7,575 bases of DNA, taken from an uncultured Collinsella sp. Lineage in GTDB: Bacteria; Actinomycetota; Coriobacteriia; Coriobacteriales; Coriobacteriaceae. Below, piece after piece: positions 1 to 7,531 of the stretch. A program made the translations under genes and the position numbers. Location of the stretch: contig CAUDAE010000096.1 in NCBI GenBank assembly GCA_958447445.1, positions 1 through 7,575 of the forward strand. The letters run 5' to 3'. The notes below the pieces were generated by a model. The model worked only from the letters and a program-made list of their open reading frames with translations. It searched no databases and had not been told where the DNA came from. How positions within the stretch are numbered: the stretch's first letter is position 1; each line of letters opens with the position of its first letter.

Positions 1-540
1 AACAAGGGATTTAACGTCATCACACGATTCCCGCGATGATACAACTGGAAAAGAGCCAACGACTCCAGCGCTCCAGTTCAATGTCGGATTTATCGCTTTA
101 GAAAGTAGCTGAATTGCAGACGAATTTAACAGGCCGAGGAGATACCAATACATCTCTGGATTGGGATAACAAGCTGGGCCGGCATCGCCCATGACATACT
201 CATCTGTATTTAAAGCCCTGAAACTAATGTCACCCGAGGTAATTAGCGACCAGCACAGACATGATCTGAAGTAATCAGACTCGTTAATATTACCTGAACC
301 TGGAAACGCTTTGATCTCCTTGCCATCGTCCTTCCAACGCACGACATAATCGCGATTACCATACCAACGACGATAGGGACCGCCTTTGGAGTAGAACTTA
401 TAATCAATGTCAATCAGTGAAGCAGAGACTTCGTACCACTGTCGAAGAAACAAGTCGTTATTTCCCGTAAACATCCCTTTACGTGTTTTCGCAATTTTTG
501 CCAAAGGCCGCCCAACCTCGAAGGAGCCGTTTGCCCCTTT
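1..540. other. Low-GC segment within pglX (specificity half)
   Basis: By hand count 248 of these 540 bases are G or C (46 percent), against 215 of 360 (about 60 percent) in the adjoining 541-900. The drop is abrupt near 500-540 while the pglX reading frame continues undisturbed. The segment encodes PglX residues 611-790, just after the methyltransferase core, where the hinge and target-recognition part of this family begins. Codons such as AAT, TAT, ATT, TTA and AGA appear here and are rare upstream. The likely cause is recombination that replaced the specificity part of the gene; a mutational or structural constraint is less likely. The left end of the segment is outside the window. Confidence 0.7.
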
Positions 541-2370
541 CCCAAGCCAGTAGGCTATGGGGGTGCCGGGGATCTGCTTGAAGGCCTCGGCATCGCGGCG
601 GTAGAACCAGCCGCAGTCGGGGTTTTGGATTGCCTCGAGGGCCTTGGGGGCCTGGACAGCAGCACCAACGAAGTCCGAAAGGCGCACATAGCCGCCCTTG
701 TAGCCCTTGACGAACGAATTGTGGAACGTATAGGTACAGATGGGCACGGTCGCGCCAGCGAAGCCCGAGTACTCAAGCTGGATGAGAGAGGTCAGCGTTC
801 TGTTGTCGATAATCTCGTTGCGGAGCTTCTCATAGCTTCCGATGAACATCCAGACGAAAGGCGACATGACTCCGCACTCGCCGTGGTCCTTGGCGAGACT
901 GAACATGCGAACGACAAAGCTGGAGAAGAGGTCACTCTTCACGTCGGGGTAGTTCTTCTTGACCCACTTGCTCATGAAGGGGTTAAAGCTGCTGCTGCCC
1001 ATATACGGAGGATTCGCCACGACGCAGATAAAACGACGGGACAGTTTCTCGCAAATGGCGACGGCGCTTTCGAGCTTAGTTTTGGTCGCAGAAGCAAAAA
1101 GGTCCTCGGAACAACTCGCGGCGGCAGCCTTGAGCTCGTCGATCTCGTCCTCTGAGGGATTGAGCAGCGAACCGATCTCGCCCAAATGACTCAGCTCCTC
1201 GGCGAGCTTCTTGTTACCCGGCAGCCCGTCCTCCCCTAGCGGGATGCTCGAGAGCACGGTAACGTCGGCGCGAACGCCACGCCTAAAGAAGCGACGGTCG
1301 TGCTCGCGGGCGCACATGGCAAGCGCCAGCTCCGCGATCTGTGCCGCGCGGGAATCGATTTCCATACCTGCAAGGTTTTTAGTAAGAATGAGCTCGGGAA
1401 TCTCGCGCTCACGATAGCCGCGCTCCTCGTACATATGGAAGAGCAGCTCAAACGCATAGACCAAGATATGGCCCGAGCCGCATGCGGGGTCGCAGAGGGT
1501 TATCTCCTCGGGACTCGAAATGCGAATGAAGTCCTCTTGCTCAGTATCGGACTCGATGTAATACTCCATGCGCTCGCGTAGCGAACTCCCTGGATTGTTG
1601 AGCATCCACAGACGGCCGAGCGAGTTCTCGACCATATAGCGCACGATCCACTCGGGGGTGAAGAGCTGCGTGGCGGGCGCGATGTCCGCCGCCGCTGCCT
1701 TGCGCTTGGACTTGAAGAACTCGTCTTTAACGTCGGCATTGTAGAACTGATACATCCAGCCCAGAACGGTCACGCCCTCGCGCCAGTCCTCGTCAGTGAG
1801 GACGGCATTGAGTTTGCCCACCACACTGTCAGCCATCATGAGGCCCTGGGGCAACAACAGCTCCATGGCTCCGCCCACGCGTTCAAAGACGCCCGGCAGG
1901 CAATCGGCAAGCTCCTCGCACTGGGCAACAAACAGGTAGCGCCACAACGGTTCATCCAAGCCCGCCATCTTGAGCTCGGCTATGCGATCGGTATCGGCCG
2001 TTGTTATTTCCACGTCCAGAGCGTTCTCCACGGCCTCGCTGCCATGGCTGCCGTCCGCACGACTTAGCATGCGCATACGGCTGGGAAGCCATCCGCGTGC
2101 ATCCATGAAGCGAATGGCCACGATGCGGTTGAACCAGGTGTAGGCCGCACGGTCGCGCAGCGCCTCGTGACCCACCTCTGCCTGCATGCGCAGCAGTTCG
2201 TCGCGTTGCTCAATCTCAGCCGGACTTAGGGGCAGGCCGTTGACGGTCTCGGACCCAACGGGCGCGGGTGCAGGTTCGGTGATGCCGTAGCGCACCATCT
2301 GCGCCTCCACGCCTTTGATGAGCTCCGTACGGGCCCAGGTGCAGAAGCTCTTAAGAGCAGAATCGTTCAT
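1..2370 (-). CDS. pglX: PglX, BREX adenine-specific DNA methyltransferase (partial, C-terminus beyond window)
   Basis: Open from ATG at 2370 to the window edge, 790 codons with no stop; full PglX proteins have about 1,150-1,250 residues, so roughly the last third is missing. PglX transfers a methyl group from S-adenosylmethionine to N6 of adenine in the BREX site, protecting host DNA, and is also needed for exclusion. Seen here: N-terminal MNDSALKSFCTWAR at 1-14; AYTWFNRIVAIRFMD at 76-90, a PglX signature; the SAM-binding motif DPACGSGH at 294-301; the catalytic NPPY at 453-456 followed by MGSSSFN; then WYGNRDYVVRW at 669-679 and NPTLNW at 761-766 in the specificity half. Both catalytic motifs are intact, so the enzyme looks active as far as it can be read. 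An AGAAAGG site lies ten bases upstream of the start. From about residue 611 onward the DNA falls from about 60 to 46 percent GC, with many A/T-ending codons, which suggests exchange of that segment. Confidence 0.95.
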   Translation of the reverse strand, partial: MNDSALKSFCTWARTELIKGVEAQMVRYGITEPAPAPVGSETVNGLPLSPAEIEQRDELLRMQAEVGHEALRDRAAYTWFNRIVAIRFMDARGWLPSRMRMLSRADGSHGSEAVENALDVEITTADTDRIAELKMAGLDEPLWRYLFVAQCEELADCLPGVFERVGGAMELLLPQGLMMADSVVGKLNAVLTDEDWREGVTVLGWMYQFYNADVKDEFFKSKRKAAAADIAPATQLFTPEWIVRYMVENSLGRLWMLNNPGSSLRERMEYYIESDTEQEDFIRISSPEEITLCDPACGSGHILVYAFELLFHMYEERGYREREIPELILTKNLAGMEIDSRAAQIAELALAMCAREHDRRFFRRGVRADVTVLSSIPLGEDGLPGNKKLAEELSHLGEIGSLLNPSEDEIDELKAAAASCSEDLFASATKTKLESAVAICEKLSRRFICVVANPPYMGSSSFNPFMSKWVKKNYPDVKSDLFSSFVVRMFSLAKDHGECGVMSPFVWMFIGSYEKLRNEIIDNRTLTSLIQLEYSGFAGATVPICTYTFHNSFVKGYKGGYVRLSDFVGAAVQAPKALEAIQNPDCGWFYRRDAEAFKQIPGTPIAYWLGKGANGSFEVGRPLAKIAKTRKGMFTGNNDLFLRQWYEVSASLIDIDYKFYSKGGPYRRWYGNRDYVVRWKDDGKEIKAFPGSGNINESDYFRSCLCWSLITSGDISFRALNTDEYVMGDAGPACYPNPEMYWYLLGLLNSSAIQLLSKAINPTLNWSAGVVGSFPVVSSRESCDDVKSLV

Positions 2371-2380
2371 GGTTGATGAG

Positions 2381-2387
2381 CCTTTCT
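2381..2387 (-). promoter_or_regulatory. Ribosome binding site of pglX
   Basis: AGAAAGG on the minus strand, ten bases before the pglX ATG at 2370. It is a moderate match with slightly long spacing. It lies downstream of the stem-loop in the brxC-pglX gap and is left unpaired by it. Confidence 0.6.
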
Positions 2388-2397
2388 AAACGCCATA

Positions 2398-2429
2398 AGC
2401 CACCGGTGCGCGCTTTGGCGCCGGTGGCT
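2398..2429 (-). repeat. GC-rich stem-loop between brxC and pglX
   Basis: Perfect 9-bp arms AGCCACCGG and CCGGTGGCT, extended by two more base pairs after one C-A mismatch, close a short loop around CAAAGCG in the transcript. It starts eight bases after the brxC stop and ends ten bases before the pglX ribosome binding site. No uridine run follows (the next bases are TATGGCG), so it is not a standard intrinsic terminator. It may be a partial attenuator, an RNA-processing or 3'-end-stabilising structure that lowers or uncouples PglX expression from BrxC. That role is inferred from position and symmetry only. Confidence 0.6.
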
Positions 2430-2436
2430 CCGCGGG

Positions 2437-5400
2437 TTAGTTGATACGGATCTCGTCGTTTGCAGCGAGCGCCTGCATAAGGCGGGAGCGCAGTTCGTCC
2501 ACGTAGCGCTCCACGTCCTCTGCGGACAAGAGACGACTCGGCTTGGCCAGATCGGCGCGGCGCACGGTCTTGATCTTGCGCTGGGGCTTGGGCGCGGGCA
2601 CGGGAGCAGACGGTGCGGCGCCCTTGTTGGAGACCTTCTTGACCACCTCGCCCGTACTCATGACCTCGGTGGTGCGGCGCTCGTTGTCCATACGCACGCG
2701 GGCCTCATCCACAGCGTCGTACATCTCGTTGGCCGCCGCACTGAGCCAGTCGCCCCAGTTAGTTGCAACAACGCTCAGTTCGTTGAGACTTTGAGCGCTG
2801 TGGGCACGGTTTTTGAACGACTCGTATTTGGTGCCGGCGTCTGCTATGGCATCCTTGGCCTGATTGACGAAGCCCTTTTGACTCTCGGCCTGCGCCCGCA
2901 GGTCTTGCAGATCGCTCTCGATGCGACACAAAAACTCATTGCGGCGGATGCCCAACAGCTTTTTCATGTCATCCTCGACGGGATCCATAAGCGGCTGCAG
3001 GTCTTTAATACGGCCGTAGGGCTTGGGATCTTCGAGGATCTCACGAACCTTTGCCACGTTCTCCACCGCACCGGGAATGTCATCGGAGGCATACTCGATA
3101 CCCTCGGTGCGGCTCAAGAAATCCTTGGCGTGGTCAAACGCTGTTCGTTGGTTGGACTCGAAGAACTCAACCACCTTGTCAAAGTCTTCCTTGGCATCGA
3201 GCAAGCGCTCCTCATGCTTGGTGAACGTGGTCAAGAACGCCTCGGCCTCGTTCTGGTCCTTAAGGACGTCGGCCACCTCCGAGCGCATCTTCTCGCACTC
3301 ACTCTCGCCAGGATACGGATAGAGCGGTTTGATGCCCGTATAGAAGCCGTGCGCCATATCGAGGCAGGCTTGACGAAGGCTCTCAAGGCGCTCTTTAAGC
3401 TCGGCCACGAGCTTATCCTCATCGGAGGGCACGGTATCAAGGTCAAACAGGTCACGCATAAGATCGCCCGTATCGCGCAGCAAACGGTCACTCATACGCA
3501 CGCGTAGACGCACCTGCACCTTATCGGCATCCTTGCGCAAGAACGCCACCATTCGATTGTCGTTGGCTTTGATCGTCTGACCGCCAAACAGCACTTGCGC
3601 GCGTTGCTCAACCACAAGCTGCGCCACCACATTTGCGATATTGACCTCGCGCCAGCCATAGGGCTTTTGCTGGTACTTGCGCTGAATATCACCCATAGCG
3701 GTATCCAAATGACGCTGATGCTGCACTCTGAGGTAATCCTCGACATCCCTGAGGGCACGCGCATTCCCAGCGTCCATGCCATCAAACCCAGCTTGAATAT
3801 TGCCCGCCAGCGTGGAGCGGATATCGGAATCGCACTCGACCGGCGCGCCGATATAGCCAGCCTTACCAAAGATTACGTCGCACAACTGCGCGAGCACCTG
3901 GTCGAAGACCTGCGCAGGCTTGGTGGCACGGACCTCAACCATGCGCCCGTTGACGGCGCATCGTGCATGGAGCACCGCCTCAGCCAAAAGGGCGTCAGCC
4001 TCTTTCTCGTTAAAGTCCTTCTCGCGCATTTTGGCCTCGACAATCTGGCGGGTACTCGGCGGTAGCTCCTGCAGATTGCGCGTCTGGGCGTACATGCGAA
4101 TCTTAGCGGCGTTGACGAGTGGGGCCCAATAATCCACCTCGTCGCTCAAGGCCACGATAGCCTTATCCACGGATTTCAATGCCAGCTCGGCATCGTCCGA
4201 ACGGCCCAGATCGCTGGCCATGGTCACCACGGAAAGTTCCATGCCGCCCATGCTGGTACCGTGGATTGAGCCGTCCACATAGCGGTCAAACGGAAAGTCA
4301 TTGGCCCCGCGGTTGAGTTTGCGCGCAGTGTAGATGCTTTCGAACAGGCGCTTCTTGATGTACTCAATTACCTTCGCGTTGTCGATCGGGGTGCGTGCGA
4401 TCTCCTGCGCTATCTCCTGCTCCTCGTCGGTGAGGAAGCTATAGGTATCGCCCTGGCGTGCCACGTAGCTCTCGCGCTCCAAGCGGGCGAGAGATTCCTT
4501 AACGCGGTCCTTAAGGGCGCGCTTGTCCACGTCCAGGCTATCGATCATAAGGATGGAGATGTTCTCGACCGTGGCCTTGACGTAGCCGATGTAACGGATC
4601 AAGTACAGGAGCTTAAGCACCCGGACATCGTAGCTCTCAAGACCCTCTGCGTTTTCAGCCGCGCGCTCCGCACAGACGACGACCTGAATGATGCCGTGCT
4701 CCAAATCCTTGGAGATTGTGTCGAAGAAGCGCCAGAACGGCACGAGTGCACCAGTCTGGTCATGCTGGATGGCCTGAGCGCTCTCCTGAAACGCGCTCAG
4801 CATGGAGCGCTCGCCCGTGGACATGTGCTTGGCCTTAACACCGTGTTTGCGTACCTCGGTCATCACGTCGGGCAGAAGCTTAAACTGGTAGCCCACAAAC
4901 GGGTAGCTGGCCACAAAATCCTTGGAGTTGGCGAAGCCGGCAAGGTCGGAGCGCGAGCCACCCTCAAAGGTAAAGTTGTTTTTGAGGACAGCGGCGTCTT
5001 GCTCGTAGACCCGTGCAAGCATATCGGCCGCCGGCGCGGTCTTCTCGAGCACACGGCGCTGGATGACCTCGTCCACGCTGGAGCTGGAGAGCGAAAGGCG
5101 GGTATTGAAGCGGCCTTGGATCTTTGAAAAGTCGTTGCCCACGGGCAGGCTCAGGTTGTCGATGGCCTCCTGGCTCGTGACCATCACCCACACGCGGCCA
5201 CCGCAGGCGGCACCCAGCTCCTCGACGATGGTCTGAAGACTCAACATAAGGCTTGGATCCCGGTCGTTTGTAATAAACTGACCCACCTCGTCGACCATAA
5301 AGAGTAAACGGTAGTTACCGCCGTGGGCCGCTGCCTGAGCGTCTACGTAGTCCTTGACCTTTTTGGCAAAGACATCGGGGGCCAAAACCTCGTCCTCAGA

Positions 5401-6099
5401 ACCCTCAAGCCAGTTCCATGCGGCCTTTTCGCTCATGCCGAGCACGCTCTGCAGCACCTCGACGACGTCGTCCTCAAAGTAGCTGTAGGTGTCGCGGGTC
5501 TGGAGCCAGGACTCGCCGTTGACGCGCTCAAAGGCCTCGCGGAACTCCTGGGTCTTGCCCAGGGAATCGATGTGGTCCTCGAGTTTTGCAAGCTTTAGGT
5601 CCTCGCCGTAGAAGCCGCGCGCCTCGTAGAACATGCGCTCAAAGCCACGAAGCAGCGCCGTGGGAGCCGTATCGCCCTGCTTCCACTGGCCCGCCTTGCT
5701 ATCGATGTTAAAGAGGATGGCCTGCGTGGGCACCGAGCAGGCGCGCTCCATGGCAGCCTCAACCATGGGGTCGACGATCTTGCCGTCAAAGTAGCGGATG
5801 GCGCTCTTGCCGCCGATCTGGCGATTCTCGAGCAGGTAGCTCAGCATCTTGAGGAAGTGCGATTTACCGGAACCGAAGAAACCACTGATCCACACGCCGA
5901 TCTTGTCGGTGCGCACATCGATGGCATCGCCGTAGGCCTTGAAGAACGTGGCAAAATGCCTCTGCAACTCGCGCGTCACCACGTACTCGTCAAGCTCCTG
6001 GCGGATGGACCCATCTTTTGAATCCTGGACCTTGACCACGCCGTTGATGGAGCGGTTGATGTCTTTTGCAAAGAGGTCGCGAATGATCGTGTTGTCCAT
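2437..6099 (-). CDS. brxC: BrxC, large P-loop ATPase of the BREX system
   Basis: Third and largest gene, 1220 residues, the usual size of about 1,100-1,250. BrxC is an AAA-like P-loop ATPase essential for BREX defence and linked to PglX-dependent methylation in several systems. Seen here: Walker A GFFGSGKS at 73-80 (K79, S80) after the block MDNTIIRDLF at 1-10; Walker B LLFMVDEVGQFI at 265-276 with D270 and E271; a sensor-like strand VWVMVTSQ at 303-310; and arginines R330, R334 and R348-349 that could serve as fingers. The family marker QKPYGW is at 811-816. Residues about 895-1145 are charged and helix-rich, probably coiled coil. A Pro/Ala/Lys linker at 1159-1175 leads to a short conserved tail (YVDELRSRLMQAL, 1199-1211). 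Both catalytic ATPase motifs are intact and no frameshift is visible. The ATG has a good AAAGGAG site five bases upstream. Seventy-eight bases separate it from brxB and 66 from pglX. Confidence 0.95.
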   Translation of the reverse strand: MDNTIIRDLFAKDINRSINGVVKVQDSKDGSIRQELDEYVVTRELQRHFATFFKAYGDAIDVRTDKIGVWISGFFGSGKSHFLKMLSYLLENRQIGGKSAIRYFDGKIVDPMVEAAMERACSVPTQAILFNIDSKAGQWKQGDTAPTALLRGFERMFYEARGFYGEDLKLAKLEDHIDSLGKTQEFREAFERVNGESWLQTRDTYSYFEDDVVEVLQSVLGMSEKAAWNWLEGSEDEVLAPDVFAKKVKDYVDAQAAAHGGNYRLLFMVDEVGQFITNDRDPSLMLSLQTIVEELGAACGGRVWVMVTSQEAIDNLSLPVGNDFSKIQGRFNTRLSLSSSSVDEVIQRRVLEKTAPAADMLARVYEQDAAVLKNNFTFEGGSRSDLAGFANSKDFVASYPFVGYQFKLLPDVMTEVRKHGVKAKHMSTGERSMLSAFQESAQAIQHDQTGALVPFWRFFDTISKDLEHGIIQVVVCAERAAENAEGLESYDVRVLKLLYLIRYIGYVKATVENISILMIDSLDVDKRALKDRVKESLARLERESYVARQGDTYSFLTDEEQEIAQEIARTPIDNAKVIEYIKKRLFESIYTARKLNRGANDFPFDRYVDGSIHGTSMGGMELSVVTMASDLGRSDDAELALKSVDKAIVALSDEVDYWAPLVNAAKIRMYAQTRNLQELPPSTRQIVEAKMREKDFNEKEADALLAEAVLHARCAVNGRMVEVRATKPAQVFDQVLAQLCDVIFGKAGYIGAPVECDSDIRSTLAGNIQAGFDGMDAGNARALRDVEDYLRVQHQRHLDTAMGDIQRKYQQKPYGWREVNIANVVAQLVVEQRAQVLFGGQTIKANDNRMVAFLRKDADKVQVRLRVRMSDRLLRDTGDLMRDLFDLDTVPSDEDKLVAELKERLESLRQACLDMAHGFYTGIKPLYPYPGESECEKMRSEVADVLKDQNEAEAFLTTFTKHEERLLDAKEDFDKVVEFFESNQRTAFDHAKDFLSRTEGIEYASDDIPGAVENVAKVREILEDPKPYGRIKDLQPLMDPVEDDMKKLLGIRRNEFLCRIESDLQDLRAQAESQKGFVNQAKDAIADAGTKYESFKNRAHSAQSLNELSVVATNWGDWLSAAANEMYDAVDEARVRMDNERRTTEVMSTGEVVKKVSNKGAAPSAPVPAPKPQRKIKTVRRADLAKPSRLLSAEDVERYVDELRSRLMQALAANDEIRIN

Positions 6100-6104
6100 G
6101 GATG

Positions 6105-6111
6105 CTCCTTT
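6105..6111 (-). promoter_or_regulatory. Ribosome binding site of brxC
   Basis: AAAGGAG on the minus strand, five bases before the brxC ATG at 6099. It is the strongest Shine-Dalgarno match in the window and fixes the brxC start. It contrasts with the weak or absent sites before the GTG starts of brxA and brxB, so BrxC is probably translated independently and more efficiently. Confidence 0.8.
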
Positions 6112-6146
6112 GGGTTTGGGAACGTTATGGCAAAGGGTTGTTACCG

Positions 6147-6175
6147 GCGGCAGGGACTTGTCTGCGGGGTGCCGC
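6147..6175 (-). repeat. Weak inverted repeat between brxB and brxC
   Basis: Six-bp arms GCGGCA and TGCCGC enclose a 17-base loop, just after the brxB stop in the 78-base gap before brxC. The stem is short and the loop large, with no T-run, so it may be chance in GC-rich DNA. It is listed because this is the only structure seen in that gap. Confidence 0.2.
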
Positions 6176-6177
6176 GC

Positions 6178-6870
6178 TTACGAGATATCGATGGCGCGGT
6201 AGTAGTTGTCGGCCGGCAGACGGTTAAAGAGCTGGAAAGAAGAGCCGTTGAAACTGCCCGGATAGGCGGCGACCACAGGCACCTCATCAAAATCCGCAAG
6301 CATGCAGTGGAGAAGCGTGTGTATGCGAAAGAACGGGAAAACCTCGCCCGCGCCGGTGAGGAGAACGACGTCTCCAGGCGCGTGCGGCTCGGTCTGCTCA
6401 AGGATGTACGCGGCGACTTTCTCGGGCGATGCGAACTTGGCCACGTCCTCGAGCACGCGCTGGGTACCGCGGCGCTCCTCTTGGCGCGGGATAGCCTTGA
6501 GGACACGGCGCTTTTCGAGAATTGCCAGCACGGCGTCGTAAAGGTTCACGACCTTGAGCGTGCACGGAAGCTTGTCGGCCTCGGCATCGCATGAAAGGGT
6601 GTCAAATAATGCACGCGCCTCAAACTCCAGCGCGGGGTCATAGCAAAAAGTGTGGAAGCCGATCTCATTGCCTATGCCCTTGTTGGCCAAAAAGTCCTCG
6701 CTGCACAGGCACTCGCGCAGAAGCTGCGCACGGCGCTCAAATTCCTGACAGGCGCGCTCGGAGCGGGCATGCGCCGCCACGACGCTCTTACGGGAATGGA
6801 TGCCGATATTGGTGGTGAGATCGGTCGCCGGGGTGATAACAGGGTCGACGGCGCTTTTGACGGGAGCCAC
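6178..6870 (-). CDS. brxB: BrxB, BREX protein of the DUF1788 family
   Basis: Second BREX gene, 230 residues against about 190-200 for typical members. BrxB is a core, cytoplasmic component needed for type 1 BREX; it has no established enzymatic activity and probably acts in the complex with BrxC and PglZ. Family blocks seen: DFLANKGIGNEIGFHTFCYDP at 59-79 (key GNE at 67-69 and YDP at 77-79), LTGAGEVFPFFRIHTLLH at 171-188, and the C-terminal YPGSFNGSSFQLFNRL (203-218) followed by DNYYRA (221-226), which is highly characteristic. The start is GTG, one base after the brxA TAG, with only a weak purine-rich site (GGTGAT) upstream, so translation is probably coupled to brxA. The first 35 or so residues are outside the recognised family core and account for the extra length; an in-frame GTG at residue 31 is a possible later start. 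Seven cysteines are present (41, 54, 56, 76, 94, 103, 189), but no metal-site pattern is obvious. Confidence 0.92.
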   Translation of the reverse strand: MAPVKSAVDPVITPATDLTTNIGIHSRKSVVAAHARSERACQEFERRAQLLRECLCSEDFLANKGIGNEIGFHTFCYDPALEFEARALFDTLSCDAEADKLPCTLKVVNLYDAVLAILEKRRVLKAIPRQEERRGTQRVLEDVAKFASPEKVAAYILEQTEPHAPGDVVLLTGAGEVFPFFRIHTLLHCMLADFDEVPVVAAYPGSFNGSSFQLFNRLPADNYYRAIDIS

Positions 6871-6871
6871 G

Positions 6872-7522
6872 CTACATCACCGCCCTGCCGGTAAGGGCCG
6901 CGATAAGCGACTGCTCGCCCAGCTGAGCCAAGGCTCGCTCGACATCGGAATCGAGGAAGAGTGGTGACAGGCGCTCGGACTCCGGGCCCTGGCCCTCGCC
7001 GATAAGGCCGGCATGGCGGAGCGTCTGGCGGAGCGAGCCCTTAATACGCTTGACCGTGGCCTCAGTCCAGCGGGCCGCGTCCGGATACTCCGTGGTAAAG
7101 CGTGTCATAAAGGCGTTGAGGTCAACCGCCGTAAAGGCATAATCGAAGTCTTGTAGGCGCTCCCCTCCCTCGCCGCGCCCGAGCCCGCGCACGATATCGT
7201 AGCGGCAGATCATGCTGTAGAAGATGGCCTGGTCCGCCTGCGTGGGAGTGCCGGATGCCATGAGCCTGGTTAGGGATGACGCAGCCTCGACGGCGGTTTT
7301 GGGGTCGATGCCGCGCGCGGCGCATACGGCGTCCGTGGGCACCATGGCGTCAAGGCGGCGAAGGCACACGGTTGCGCGGTTGGCGACCATGCGCTCCGTG
7401 GGATATTGAAAGAGGTTCTCGCTCTTTACGCGTACAATGACCTGCTCGTCGCTTGCGCCCTGCATACGAAGGGCAGCGACGATGCGCATCTCATGCGGGA
7501 GGAATTGCTCGCGGGTGAGCAC
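6872..7522 (-). CDS. brxA: BrxA, BREX accessory protein (DUF1819 family)
   Basis: First gene of the BREX operon; 216 residues, close to the usual size of about 200. BrxA is a small helical protein originally compared with the antiterminator NusB, and structural work indicates nucleic-acid binding; its exact role in defence is unsettled. Seen here: LTREQFLPHEMRIVA at 2-16, the family's N-terminal block; NLFQYPTERM at 36-45, the FQ-x-P signature; DFDYAFTAVDL at 125-135; and RWTEATVKRIKGSLRQTLRHAGLI at 151-174 (key residues W152, T153, L169, G172), the conserved C-terminal helix-rich part. The start is a GTG: the frame upstream reads TAA TGG GTG, so no earlier start is possible, and the only near alternative is ATG at residue 12, which would cut into the conserved block. 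No clear Shine-Dalgarno precedes the GTG. The stop lies one base before brxB. Family identity is firm; the exact start is less so. Confidence 0.9.
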   Translation of the reverse strand: MLTREQFLPHEMRIVAALRMQGASDEQVIVRVKSENLFQYPTERMVANRATVCLRRLDAMVPTDAVCAARGIDPKTAVEAASSLTRLMASGTPTQADQAIFYSMICRYDIVRGLGRGEGGERLQDFDYAFTAVDLNAFMTRFTTEYPDAARWTEATVKRIKGSLRQTLRHAGLIGEGQGPESERLSPLFLDSDVERALAQLGEQSLIAALTGRAVM

Positions 7523-7531
7523 CCATTACAG

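Noticed and set aside
630..660. A short G-tract in pglX as a phase-variation site
   Set aside because: The run is only five G residues, too short to be a convincing slipping tract, and the frame is intact through it.
625..1155. A 176-codon open frame on the plus strand opposite pglX
   Set aside because: It overlaps the pglX methyltransferase core, which contains the NPPY motif on the minus strand. It has no recognisable domain or ribosome binding site and is a frame shadow.
2398..2429. Hairpin as an intrinsic terminator ending the operon after brxC
   Set aside because: No uridine run follows the stem, and pglX follows on the same strand with its own ribosome binding site, so full termination is unlikely.
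2791..3507. A 238-codon open frame on the plus strand, antisense to brxC
   Set aside because: It lies wholly inside brxC, whose motifs and length are secure. The protein is a low-complexity, Leu/Gly/Val-rich antisense reading typical of GC-rich coding DNA, with no family features.
4696..5127. A 143-codon plus-strand frame opposite brxC
   Set aside because: It overlaps the conserved ATPase region of brxC, and its composition matches an antisense shadow.
6127..6594. A 155-codon plus-strand frame opposite brxB
   Set aside because: It covers the conserved C-terminal half of BrxB (YPG and DNYYRA blocks) in antisense and has no features of its own.
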